Part shown: positions 16,216 to 24,230 of the stretch, piece after piece | How the letters are laid out: each line of letters opens with the position of its first letter | Position numbering within the stretch: the stretch's first letter is position 1 | Assembly (NCBI GenBank): GCA_942493335.1 | Contig: OW818693.1 | Location: 2,728,001 to 2,792,000 of the forward strand | Origin: JAEWSN01 sp942493335 | GTDB lineage: Bacteria > Bacillota > Clostridia > DSM-8532 | Length of the DNA stretch: 64,000 nt | Reading direction: 5' to 3' | Notes under the pieces: generated by a model | Told to the model about the DNA's origin: nothing | The model's database searches: none | Seen by the model: only the letters and a program-made list of their open reading frames with translations | Translations under genes and position numbers: made by a program

Positions 16216-17847
16216 ATGAATAGAACATTCAGCACATTGGCCTCCTTTCTCCTTGTCCTTCAATTAGCCTCTTCACTTATGACGGGCTGTTCACAAGATA
16301 CCGATCACATTCCGTCCGGTCCGTCCGCACAGGAATCCACCCTCGCGAACAATGACCCGTTCTCAAAAGCTGTCAAACTCAGCGGCTACCTCATCGGCAC
16401 CCCTCCTGACGGATCTCCCGAGGTCTTCAATGCCTTGAACCGCAAGCTGACAGCGGATATCAATGCAACAATGGGCATCAACTATATCGGATGGTCCGAA
16501 ATGGATGTCAAGTACCCGCTTGTCCTGGCTGCCGGCGAAAACATCGACTGGATTTTCACTGCAGATTGGTGCAAGTACATGACCGAATCCGCCAAGGGCG
16601 CTTTTCTGGAATTGACGCCGGATTTGCTTTCAACCTACATGCCAAGGCATATGGCGGCCCTGGATCCACAGGGGTGGGAACAGGCAGAAATCGGAGGCAG
16701 GATTTTCACCATCCCTACTTCGACACCGGACCGAAAGGGATATGGCATCTCTATCCGCGGTGACCTGCGTAAAAAATACAGTCTCCCCGAAATCATGCGG
16801 ATCTCCGACCTGGAACCGTATCTGAACGCCATCAAGACGAATCATCCCGAAATGCTTCCGATGAATCTGGACAATTCCTTCGATGTGAATGCCATGATTT
16901 TCTACCTGATGAACGAGAACGGCGGCAACATCCAGGACCTGTTTGCCGTGACCGGCAGCGGAGGCGGGGTATACCGTGAGTTTGACGGACCCGACCCCTG
17001 GAAGGTCTTCACGATGTTCGACGCACCTTACTATGGCAAGCTGGTGGAGAACGCCAAGATCATGAAGCGCTGGTATGATGACGGGTACATCAACCAGAAT
17101 GTGTTCGCCAACAAAGTGCGAAGCAAGGATACCTTCGAACAGGGCACCTCTGCTGTGGGTATTGGAAACACCCAGGATCTGCAATCCAACATCGCCAAGG
17201 GGAAGGATCTCGGCTGGGATGTCGAGATCGTGCTGGCGAATACGGCGGACGGGCACAGCATCGCAAATTCCTATCTGAACAATTCTGTCGCACTCTCGCA
17301 ATCCACGCGGAATGCGGAACGCTGTCTGATGGCGCTGGATCTGATGATGGAGGACAAGGATTATGGCGCCCTTCTCACCTATGGGATTGAAGGAAAAACC
17401 TATGTGATCGACGCCGAAGGCGAGGTGGCACTGCCTGCCGGACTCACCGCCGATACAAATCCATACAAATGGGATGGGAACGGCTTCTGGTTTATCAACA
17501 AAGACCTGCTGGCGCCTCGTTCCAACTGGACGGACAACTACAGGACGCTTGTTCAGGATTTGAGAGACCGGATCCTGCTTACAGATCCCACGTCCGGGTT
17601 TGCTGTGAACGCAAACAACATCAAGACGGAAGTGGCGAATGTTCAGAATGTCTACAAACAGTATTTCAATCCGATTGCCGTCGGCTCAGCCAACGATGTC
17701 GAGGCGGCTTTCGCCACACTGAAAAGCAAAATGGAGGAAGCCGGTCTCCAAAAGATCAAGGAGGAAGCGGAGATTCAGTTGTCCTCGTGGAAACAAGAAA
17801 AAACAGCCACGCGATCATTAATACGTTATAATAGGAGTAGGCGATAA
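16216..17847 (+). CDS. Second solute-binding lipoprotein, paralogue of the one at 8071
   Basis: A 543-residue lipoprotein with signal and lipobox SSLMTGC, then a binding fold almost matching the first protein: KLSGYLIGTPPDGSPEV, NIDWIFTADWCKYMTE, PTSTPDRKGYGISIRGDLRK and FAVTGSGGGVYREFDG recur in order with few gaps. The signal peptide and linker differ. No permease gene accompanies it, so it probably feeds the same LplB/YtcP-like pair or acts as sensor ligand for the adjacent kinase. Its last 15 or so residues (ATRSLIRYNRSRR) go beyond the end of the first protein and look like readthrough after loss of a stop. ATG 16216 follows GGAAGG; a longer frame from 16168 lacks a ribosome site. Confidence 0.93.
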   Translation: MNRTFSTLASFLLVLQLASSLMTGCSQDTDHIPSGPSAQESTLANNDPFSKAVKLSGYLIGTPPDGSPEVFNALNRKLTADINATMGINYIGWSEMDVKYPLVLAAGENIDWIFTADWCKYMTESAKGAFLELTPDLLSTYMPRHMAALDPQGWEQAEIGGRIFTIPTSTPDRKGYGISIRGDLRKKYSLPEIMRISDLEPYLNAIKTNHPEMLPMNLDNSFDVNAMIFYLMNENGGNIQDLFAVTGSGGGVYREFDGPDPWKVFTMFDAPYYGKLVENAKIMKRWYDDGYINQNVFANKVRSKDTFEQGTSAVGIGNTQDLQSNIAKGKDLGWDVEIVLANTADGHSIANSYLNNSVALSQSTRNAERCLMALDLMMEDKDYGALLTYGIEGKTYVIDAEGEVALPAGLTADTNPYKWDGNGFWFINKDLLAPRSNWTDNYRTLVQDLRDRILLTDPTSGFAVNANNIKTEVANVQNVYKQYFNPIAVGSANDVEAAFATLKSKMEEAGLQKIKEEAEIQLSSWKQEKTATRSLIRYNRSRR

Positions 17848-17919
17848 CAATATCCGGCAGCCCGGAGTCATTCGCCAAACCACTCCTGATGACGCCACCC
17901 CATGATCGGAGGAGAAATG

Positions 17920-19029
17920 ATGTCCCTCAATAACATGAAAAGCCTTATGATCGGCAATCTCCAGGCAAAGATCCCCATCGTGCAGGGCGGGATGGGCGTC
18001 GGCATTTCCATGGCGGGCCTCGCATCCGCGGTCGCAAACGAAGGCGGCATCGGTGTGATATCGGCCGCCTGTGTGGGCATGTTCGAACCCGACATCGGCA
18101 CCAACTTCATTGAAGCAAACATTCGGGCGCTGAAAAGCGAAATCAGAAAGGCCAAGGCCATGACGAACGGCATTCTTGGCGTGAACATCATGGTTGCCTT
18201 GACGAATTTCTCCGATATGGTCCGGACAGCCGTTGAAGAAGGCATCGACGTCATTTTCGCCGGTGCGGGCCTGCCGCTGGACCTGCCCAAATACCTGCAT
18301 GAAACCGCCACCACGAAGCTGGTTCCCATCATCTCTTCCGGACGGGCGGCAGTCGTCATCGCAAAAAAATGGATGGAGAAATTCAACTATGTTCCGGACG
18401 CCTTTGTTCTGGAAGGGCCCAAAGCCGGAGGGCATCTGGGATTCAAGCCGGATCAAATCGAGGATCCGCATTTTTCACTGGACATTTTGTTGACTCAGGT
18501 GCTGGAAGCCCTCAAACCCATCACAGACAAACTGGGCCGAAACATTCCGGTCATCGCTGGCGGTGGGGTCTATGACGGGGAGGATATCCGCAGCCTGCTG
18601 GATGCCGGCGCATCCGGGGTCCAGATGGCCACGCGCTTCGTCACCACGACGGAATGCGACGCTTCGGATGCGTTCAAGAATACATACATCCAATGCAAAA
18701 AGGAAGACATCCGGATCATCGAAAGCCCTGTCGGCATGCCGGGTCGGGCCATCCGGAACGCCTTTCTCGACGAAGTGTCGGCAGGGAAAAGGAAACCATT
18801 TCATTGCCCCTATCACTGCATCATCACCTGCAAGGAAAAAAGCAGTCCCTACTGTATCGCCCTCGCCCTGCTGAACGCGCAGAAAGGCCGGATGTCACAC
18901 GGCTTCGCGTTTGCCGGCGAAAATGCTTACCGTGCGGAGAAAATCATTTCCGTGAGGGAGCTGATGGCAACCCTCGTGGAAGAATTCCAGGAAGCCCGGC
19001 AACGTCATCCGTCCCCCCTTCCCGGATAA
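17920..19029 (+). CDS. NAD(P)H-dependent flavin oxidoreductase (nitronate monooxygenase/FabK-like)
   Basis: A 369-residue TIM-barrel FMN protein. PIVQGGMGVGISMAGLASAV is the N-terminal flavin loop, GPKAGGHLGF the nitronate-monooxygenase-type motif, and VIAGGGVYDG with DAGASGVQMATRFVTT the phosphate-binding strands. Members oxidise nitronates or reduce enoyl-ACP (FabK). The C-terminal part has an unusual CPYHCIITCKEKSSPYC cysteine cluster. GGAGGAG before the double ATG favours the second ATG (17920) by spacing; 17917 is possible. It follows the lipoprotein gene by 72 bases in the same direction. Confidence 0.88.
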   Translation: MSLNNMKSLMIGNLQAKIPIVQGGMGVGISMAGLASAVANEGGIGVISAACVGMFEPDIGTNFIEANIRALKSEIRKAKAMTNGILGVNIMVALTNFSDMVRTAVEEGIDVIFAGAGLPLDLPKYLHETATTKLVPIISSGRAAVVIAKKWMEKFNYVPDAFVLEGPKAGGHLGFKPDQIEDPHFSLDILLTQVLEALKPITDKLGRNIPVIAGGGVYDGEDIRSLLDAGASGVQMATRFVTTTECDASDAFKNTYIQCKKEDIRIIESPVGMPGRAIRNAFLDEVSAGKRKPFHCPYHCIITCKEKSSPYCIALALLNAQKGRMSHGFAFAGENAYRAEKIISVRELMATLVEEFQEARQRHPSPLPG

Positions 19030-19080
19030 ACTTGTGCGCAGGAAATGGCGGAAACCTCCCCATTCGTTTGTTCCGCCGCC

Positions 19081-19110
19081 TTGGAATCCGTCCCGGTTTG
19101 TGGATATGAT
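19081..19110 (+). promoter_or_regulatory. Putative promoter of the large surface-protein gene
   Basis: TTGGAA (19081-19086) and TATGAT (19105-19110) are separated by 18 bases, about 90 bases before the start of the surface-protein gene. Match is fair. Confidence 0.45.
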
Positions 19111-19201
19111 GTAACTGGCGGGGGGACGGTTCACATCCTTGCCCGGTTCTGCGGAGACTGCCGTGATCCTGCCGCTTTCCGTCCCATGGGAGGATGCGGT
19201 C

Positions 19202-22200
19202 ATGAAAACGAAGAATCTCCTGTTCCGGGTATCCACCCTATGCCTGACCCTGCTGCTGGTTTTTTCCACGACCCTGTCCGGAGTCACCCTGCCGGTCGCG
19301 GCGCTCTCCGGTACAAACCTGTCGACTGACCTTGTATCCGGCCTTTCGCCGGACCTCTCCCCTGCCGGACAGACCGTACGGACGCTGTCGCCCGTCCAGC
19401 TTGCCCAATATCCCCGGGTTCCCGCCTACAAGGCGGAATTTCTGCCAGCCACAAGCATCTGGAAGGACATGGTCTCCGGCGTTCTGCCGGGAACCTTCAA
19501 GAACGTCTCCTACAAACTCCAGGACAATGTCGTCAAGGTCCCGACGCCGGTGGTGAACGGGCTTCGCTCGGCCGCCCAGGTGCTGGGCGGCAGCCACGCG
19601 GTCCTGAAGAAACCCATGGAAACCATTGCCGAAGGCGCTTTCCTCAATCAGGCGCTGCTGCAGTCCGCCGTGGGAACCAAAAACATCCTCCCTGGCACAG
19701 TTTTCTTCAATCCCGATTCGAATACGGCTTTCAAGACGGTGACCGCACTTCCCGCGGAGATGTCGGGAACGGCAATGGACGGGAACTATCTGGTGACCCG
19801 CCCGCAGATCCACGAAGTCGTTTCAGCGTTCAATCTTCCGCGTCAGACGATTGATCTGACAAAGGCCAACATCACCGGATTCGGGGACCCGGATATCGAG
19901 AAGTGCATCGTGTACCATGCGCCGGGTGAATCCCTTGCGACCGACAACTTCAACGAATTCAAGAAAATCAAGGATCCCCTGATCGAGCTGTATTTCCCGA
20001 AAGGCACGGAGCTCAATGCCTCCCTCGGCAACGGGACGAAAATCACCGTGAAGATCAGCGGCGGACTCGGCATCGAGGGAATGCAGCTCGAAGGCGCCTA
20101 TTCCGGGTTCGACGGCTATTACATCGGGTTGAAATCCTCCCAGGAGGCGTTTCTCGACGTCGAAGTCGGGCTCGAGACCTACCAGGAGATCCGGATTCCC
20201 ATTTACGGCATCGACGTTTCTTTCGGGGTCGGGCGCGTGACGGGCGGGCTGTTTCTGGTCGCGCAGATGGACGGCAAGCTGACGGTGGAAATCCAGGCGC
20301 GGGCCTGGGCGACCGAGACCGTCGGCGCCGGCGGCGGAACCTTTCTCTACATCCCCACGAACGTGGCTCCCTATGTGTCCGTCGACGAAATCGGCGTGAC
20401 CGGCGACGTGTTCATCAGTGCCTCCATCAACGGCGAAATCAAGGCGGGCGCGCTGGTCGACATCGAGCTGCTCGGCTGGGATCTGGTCGGTGCGGGTGCG
20501 CTCGCAGGGGCGGGCATCACGATCCAAACGGACGGAACGATGCTCAACGTGGAGATGTACGGCAAGCTGAACGCCTTCATCACCCTGCTCGGCAACCAGT
20601 TCAACCTGGTGAATCTGAAGATTCCCATTTTCGAGCGAAAGCAGACCGACATGGGTTCGTACCGTGTCCGTGTCGTGGAGGCCTGTGCATATCAGGACCG
20701 GGTCGGCGGACTGGTGTTGTATGATCATGGAGGGAACGACGGGTATCTGCCGGAACCGAATGCGGAGGTACAGGTCGAGGTGACGCCCGCCAACACAGGT
20801 CCTTCGGTATTGTACCCCTCCGCGGACACATACTACAAGACGGATTCCTTCGGCGAGTTCATCGGCTACGACATCCCGCTTTCCATGGGTGATCAGGTGC
20901 GGGTGAAGGTCAAACGCAAGGACACCGGCACGATTGTCACATCGGAACCGATTCCGCCAACCTTCCCGTTTCATCGGATCCAGGTGACGGACGCCGATTA
21001 TTTCAATGATTTCATTGTCGGCGAAGTGGTTCCCGCAAAGGTTCGGAAATGGGGCGTGCATTCCGAGAACGAGGAGGACGAATACGAAACCCTCCGATAT
21101 GCGGGCGATGTGACGGTACGCATCATGAAGCCGTCCATGAGCAAGCTGTTTCCCGGTGTGTACGGCGAATATGAATTTGAGCAGGAAGTGGTCACCACAG
21201 CCAATCCGGACGGCCTCTTCCGGGCGGAAGGCCTGACGACGACGGCAGGAACCGCCATGGATGTCAAGCCGGAAAGCCAGTATGACTGTTCCATCAACTA
21301 TGAGGGCTTCCTCGTTACAACCCGTTCCGTCACGGAATCCAAGGTTCAGTTCGCACTCAAGCGGGTCACCTCGTTCGTCGAGGGATCCGCCAACAGGTAC
21401 ATGGAAGGTGCGAAGACCGTCGACCAGTATACTTTCAACGAACGATACTACCTCATCAACCTGCGGGGCACCCGGCAATTGACCGCAGGAAACGTGAAAT
21501 ACGAGTTGTTCGGCTACTCCACGCAGGATCGGTTCTCGAACCACTTCATGCACTGGACCTACCCCGGGGGAACTCAGACGGAGCCGGTACTGGTCTGCGA
21601 CAAGGCGACCGGGTTCTTGCCCGGGCTGTATCCGGCGACTGCAAACCTGCAGGTCATCCCCGAAGGAACCGCGGATGGCAAGCCGAACGGCGCATCTCTG
21701 ATCGACAGCCGCATCGTCACGGAATGGGTGTGGCAGGCGCACAGCAACCCCACCCGCATCACCAGCGCCAACCACTTCACCTGCAAGACCGGCGGAGCGA
21801 CCTTCCCGGTTACGGCTACCGGTGTGCCGAAGATCGCCTATGCTGCGGCAGGCGCTCCGGCAGGCGTCCTGCTGGACAAGCTGTCCGGCCTGATGACGAT
21901 TGCACCGAGTACGAAGCCCGGTACCTATACCCTCACCCTCACGGCCACACCGGGAACGAAGACGTCTTCCACGGGACAGGCGAGTGGAGGTTCGGGCAAC
22001 GCCGCGATAGTAACCCTTTCGGATCCCTTCCTGCTCTTCGGAGTGCAGCGTGCATACAAGGAGGATCTTCCACCGCCGGCGACACAGGTCTTCTCCCTGA
22101 AGGTCGAAGGCGCCGCCGCTACGGCTTCCCCATCGCAAGTCGCCACACCGGCTGCTTCTCCGACCCCGACGCCTGCCCCGACGCCGGAACCCACGCCCAC

Positions 22201-23992
22201 ACCGGTCCCGGAACCCTCTCCAACACCGACTCCGGAGTCCACGCCGACGCCTGAACCGACGCCCGCTCCCACACCCACGCCACGACCGACACCCACGCCA
22301 ACACCACCCGCTCTGCCTTCGATTGATCCGGGGTTGCCCCGCATCCAGTTGGCGCCGGTCATCACCAGTAAAAACGCCTGGACCTGCACGACCTTCGGCG
22401 GAACCTTTCAGTCCACGGCGACCGGAAAATCACCAATCCTTTTCAGCCTGGCGCCCCTTTCAACAAGGGGAGCCGTCGTTCCGCCCCAGGTATCGATCGA
22501 GCGGTCCACAGGGCTTCTGACGGTGGCATCAGGACTCGCCGCAGGAACCTACTCCTTCTACATCAAGGCCAGCAACGGATTTTCACCGGATGCGCAGCAG
22601 TTGTTCACGCTGACGGTCCAATCAGGCCTCATCCGGGGAATCAGCCGCCATGATTCAACCAGGGAGGTCTTGCCGATGAATGCAGGCAACCCACAGGATC
22701 AAGGAACTTTCCTGACAATTGGAAGCAAGCCGCAGACCCAGGGTGCCTTCCTGACGATCGGGAGCAAGCCGCAGACCCAGGGTGCTTTCCTTGAAACCGC
22801 AACCGGTTCCAGCCCCGGCGCAGGTTCTTCTTCCGGTTCCGCTGATCTCCATGCACCGGTGAACATGCCCTGGTCCGCCCAGGATACCTTCGTCCTGCGC
22901 AACGATGATCCGAACGATCTTTACGACAGCGACAGCCTCTGGGTGCAGGGCGCCGAATACATCAAATGGGACGGCATCCTCACCGTGAACGTGGAAGGCG
23001 TCTCAATTCGGATGGCCTTTCTGGACGGTTCCCCCTCGGCGGACCACCACTTGCGAAGCATCAGCGAGGAGGACCGGCAGAAAATAGAAGATTCCTACAA
23101 GCAGCTGGAGACAGTTCCTGCCGGCTGGGACAGCATCCCCGGCGGCATCCCGGCGAATCCGTCGGTTGACTGGGAGGAAAGCAGGATTCTCGATTACGGC
23201 AACACACTTGCCGGAATCAAGAACGAATCGGGAGGAATCGGCACACTCCAGCTAGACAATCGGACAGGTTCCCTGGTTCCGGGCACCTTGTTCGTCGGCC
23301 TGAAGGAAAAAGGGACATCACAGCTTTCCATCGGGCAGAAAGGCGCAGTCGTCACCTTCAAGGGTGCGGACATCGCACTCGCTGAAGGCGGCGGTCTATA
23401 TGACTTTGGCTTTTCCACCACCGCGCCCCATGCGCAGGACATGCTGAAGGCTGCCGGCCTTGCCGGAACCGGAACTGCGGCGTCCGACGCCGGAACGAAA
23501 CAGGCTTTCACTTATGCCTTCGCCCACAACGGATCACTCCCGGGCTATGGTTCGTTTGCCGTTGAAACCGGCATACAGACCGGTGCAACCGTGCAGGTCT
23601 ACCGGTTCGACGCTGCCACGGGAGGCCTTTCGCTCATCGCCGGAAACATGAAAGTCGGCACAGGCGGGGTGGTCACCTATCAGAACAACACAACCTCCGA
23701 ATACCTCATCACCACAAAGACGGTGGAAGGCGTCCCCGTTTCGGAAGCCGCATCAAGACAAGCGCCAGACGCTTCAACCGGAACTGAAGCCGGAAAAGGA
23801 ACAGAGGGTGAGAACGGAACCATTTCAGGGAATCCCGCATCGGAAAGCAAGACAGAAACGGATGGCGCCCTTTTCATTCGCTGGCTGCCCTTGATCGCGG
23901 GTGGTGTGCTGCTTCTAGCCTCGCTGATGGTCGGGGCCTTCCTTCTGGGCCGGCGGGGGAAAAAGAACTCGCCGCCTCGCTCGGGCAGCTGA
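19202..23992 (+). CDS. Large membrane-anchored surface protein with Ig-like domains
   Basis: A 1596-residue secreted protein. Residues 1-37 are a signal peptide (basic start, LCLTLLLVFSTTLSG). Residues about 40-960 are a beta-rich region of no family I recognise. Near 865-925 is a putative Ig (He_PIG-like) domain (GVLLDKLSGLMTIAPSTKPG). A Pro-Thr linker of PTPTPEP type follows at about 985-1040. A second Ig-like domain (SIERSTGLLTVASGLAAGTY) lies near 1050-1140. A 13-residue repeat (GAFLTIGSKPQTQ) starts at 1168. A C-terminal helix (LIAGGVLLLASLMVGAFLLG) is followed by a basic tail. There is no LPXTG motif, so the anchor is the membrane helix. ATG 19202 after GGGAGGATG is chosen because it starts the signal peptide. 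It may bind carbohydrate or a host/matrix surface. Confidence 0.85.
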   Translation: MKTKNLLFRVSTLCLTLLLVFSTTLSGVTLPVAALSGTNLSTDLVSGLSPDLSPAGQTVRTLSPVQLAQYPRVPAYKAEFLPATSIWKDMVSGVLPGTFKNVSYKLQDNVVKVPTPVVNGLRSAAQVLGGSHAVLKKPMETIAEGAFLNQALLQSAVGTKNILPGTVFFNPDSNTAFKTVTALPAEMSGTAMDGNYLVTRPQIHEVVSAFNLPRQTIDLTKANITGFGDPDIEKCIVYHAPGESLATDNFNEFKKIKDPLIELYFPKGTELNASLGNGTKITVKISGGLGIEGMQLEGAYSGFDGYYIGLKSSQEAFLDVEVGLETYQEIRIPIYGIDVSFGVGRVTGGLFLVAQMDGKLTVEIQARAWATETVGAGGGTFLYIPTNVAPYVSVDEIGVTGDVFISASINGEIKAGALVDIELLGWDLVGAGALAGAGITIQTDGTMLNVEMYGKLNAFITLLGNQFNLVNLKIPIFERKQTDMGSYRVRVVEACAYQDRVGGLVLYDHGGNDGYLPEPNAEVQVEVTPANTGPSVLYPSADTYYKTDSFGEFIGYDIPLSMGDQVRVKVKRKDTGTIVTSEPIPPTFPFHRIQVTDADYFNDFIVGEVVPAKVRKWGVHSENEEDEYETLRYAGDVTVRIMKPSMSKLFPGVYGEYEFEQEVVTTANPDGLFRAEGLTTTAGTAMDVKPESQYDCSINYEGFLVTTRSVTESKVQFALKRVTSFVEGSANRYMEGAKTVDQYTFNERYYLINLRGTRQLTAGNVKYELFGYSTQDRFSNHFMHWTYPGGTQTEPVLVCDKATGFLPGLYPATANLQVIPEGTADGKPNGASLIDSRIVTEWVWQAHSNPTRITSANHFTCKTGGATFPVTATGVPKIAYAAAGAPAGVLLDKLSGLMTIAPSTKPGTYTLTLTATPGTKTSSTGQASGGSGNAAIVTLSDPFLLFGVQRAYKEDLPPPATQVFSLKVEGAAATASPSQVATPAASPTPTPAPTPEPTPTPVPEPSPTPTPESTPTPEPTPAPTPTPRPTPTPTPPALPSIDPGLPRIQLAPVITSKNAWTCTTFGGTFQSTATGKSPILFSLAPLSTRGAVVPPQVSIERSTGLLTVASGLAAGTYSFYIKASNGFSPDAQQLFTLTVQSGLIRGISRHDSTREVLPMNAGNPQDQGTFLTIGSKPQTQGAFLTIGSKPQTQGAFLETATGSSPGAGSSSGSADLHAPVNMPWSAQDTFVLRNDDPNDLYDSDSLWVQGAEYIKWDGILTVNVEGVSIRMAFLDGSPSADHHLRSISEEDRQKIEDSYKQLETVPAGWDSIPGGIPANPSVDWEESRILDYGNTLAGIKNESGGIGTLQLDNRTGSLVPGTLFVGLKEKGTSQLSIGQKGAVVTFKGADIALAEGGGLYDFGFSTTAPHAQDMLKAAGLAGTGTAASDAGTKQAFTYAFAHNGSLPGYGSFAVETGIQTGATVQVYRFDAATGGLSLIAGNMKVGTGGVVTYQNNTTSEYLITTKTVEGVPVSEAASRQAPDASTGTEAGKGTEGENGTISGNPASESKTETDGALFIRWLPLIAGGVLLLASLMVGAFLLGRRGKKNSPPRSGS
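22703..22792 (+). repeat. 39-base in-frame tandem repeat in the surface-protein gene
   Basis: Units 22703-22741 and 22742-22780 encode GTFLTIGSKPQTQ and GAFLTIGSKPQTQ; a third begins GAFLE and diverges. The units differ by only a few bases, so the duplication is recent. Confidence 0.85.
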
Positions 23993-24041
23993 GGTCTGCC
24001 GTTCGGAAATAGACGCCTGCAACGCAATGGACGCCGGCTGG

Positions 24042-24050
24042 TGATATAAT
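24042..24050 (+). promoter_or_regulatory. Extended -10 promoter element before the BNR gene
   Basis: TGATATAAT is an extended -10 (TGn plus perfect TATAAT), 180 bases before the BNR gene start. No good -35 is present, as usual for extended -10 promoters. The same TGATATRAT motif precedes other genes in the window. Confidence 0.5.
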
Positions 24051-24230
24051 CGGATCAGAACCATCCTGCAACCGTGAAATGCGTGTGTGGAGCATGCAGC
24101 GTCTGGACGCGCCGGAGAGGGAGAGCGTCGATCATGCGGAACCTCTGGAAACGGAAACGGTCTCCACCGCCACAAAAGAGGACTGCAAGACTGCTCGCCC
24201 TTGATGCGGGCCATCCGAAACGAGGTGCAA

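Noticed and set aside
15955..16263. N-terminal extension of the response regulator by about 100 residues
   Set aside because: The extra sequence is not domain-like, lies before the receiver domain, and overlaps the divergent promoter region; AGGAGGG before 15954 decides the start.
19823..22138. A 771-codon open frame on the minus strand opposite the surface-protein gene
   Set aside because: It is rich in Arg, His and Gly, has no ribosome site or family motif, and mirrors the codon bias of the real gene on the plus strand.
22703..22792. Repeat array that might be taken for CRISPR
   Set aside because: Units are directly adjacent with no spacers, are in frame, and encode a protein repeat.
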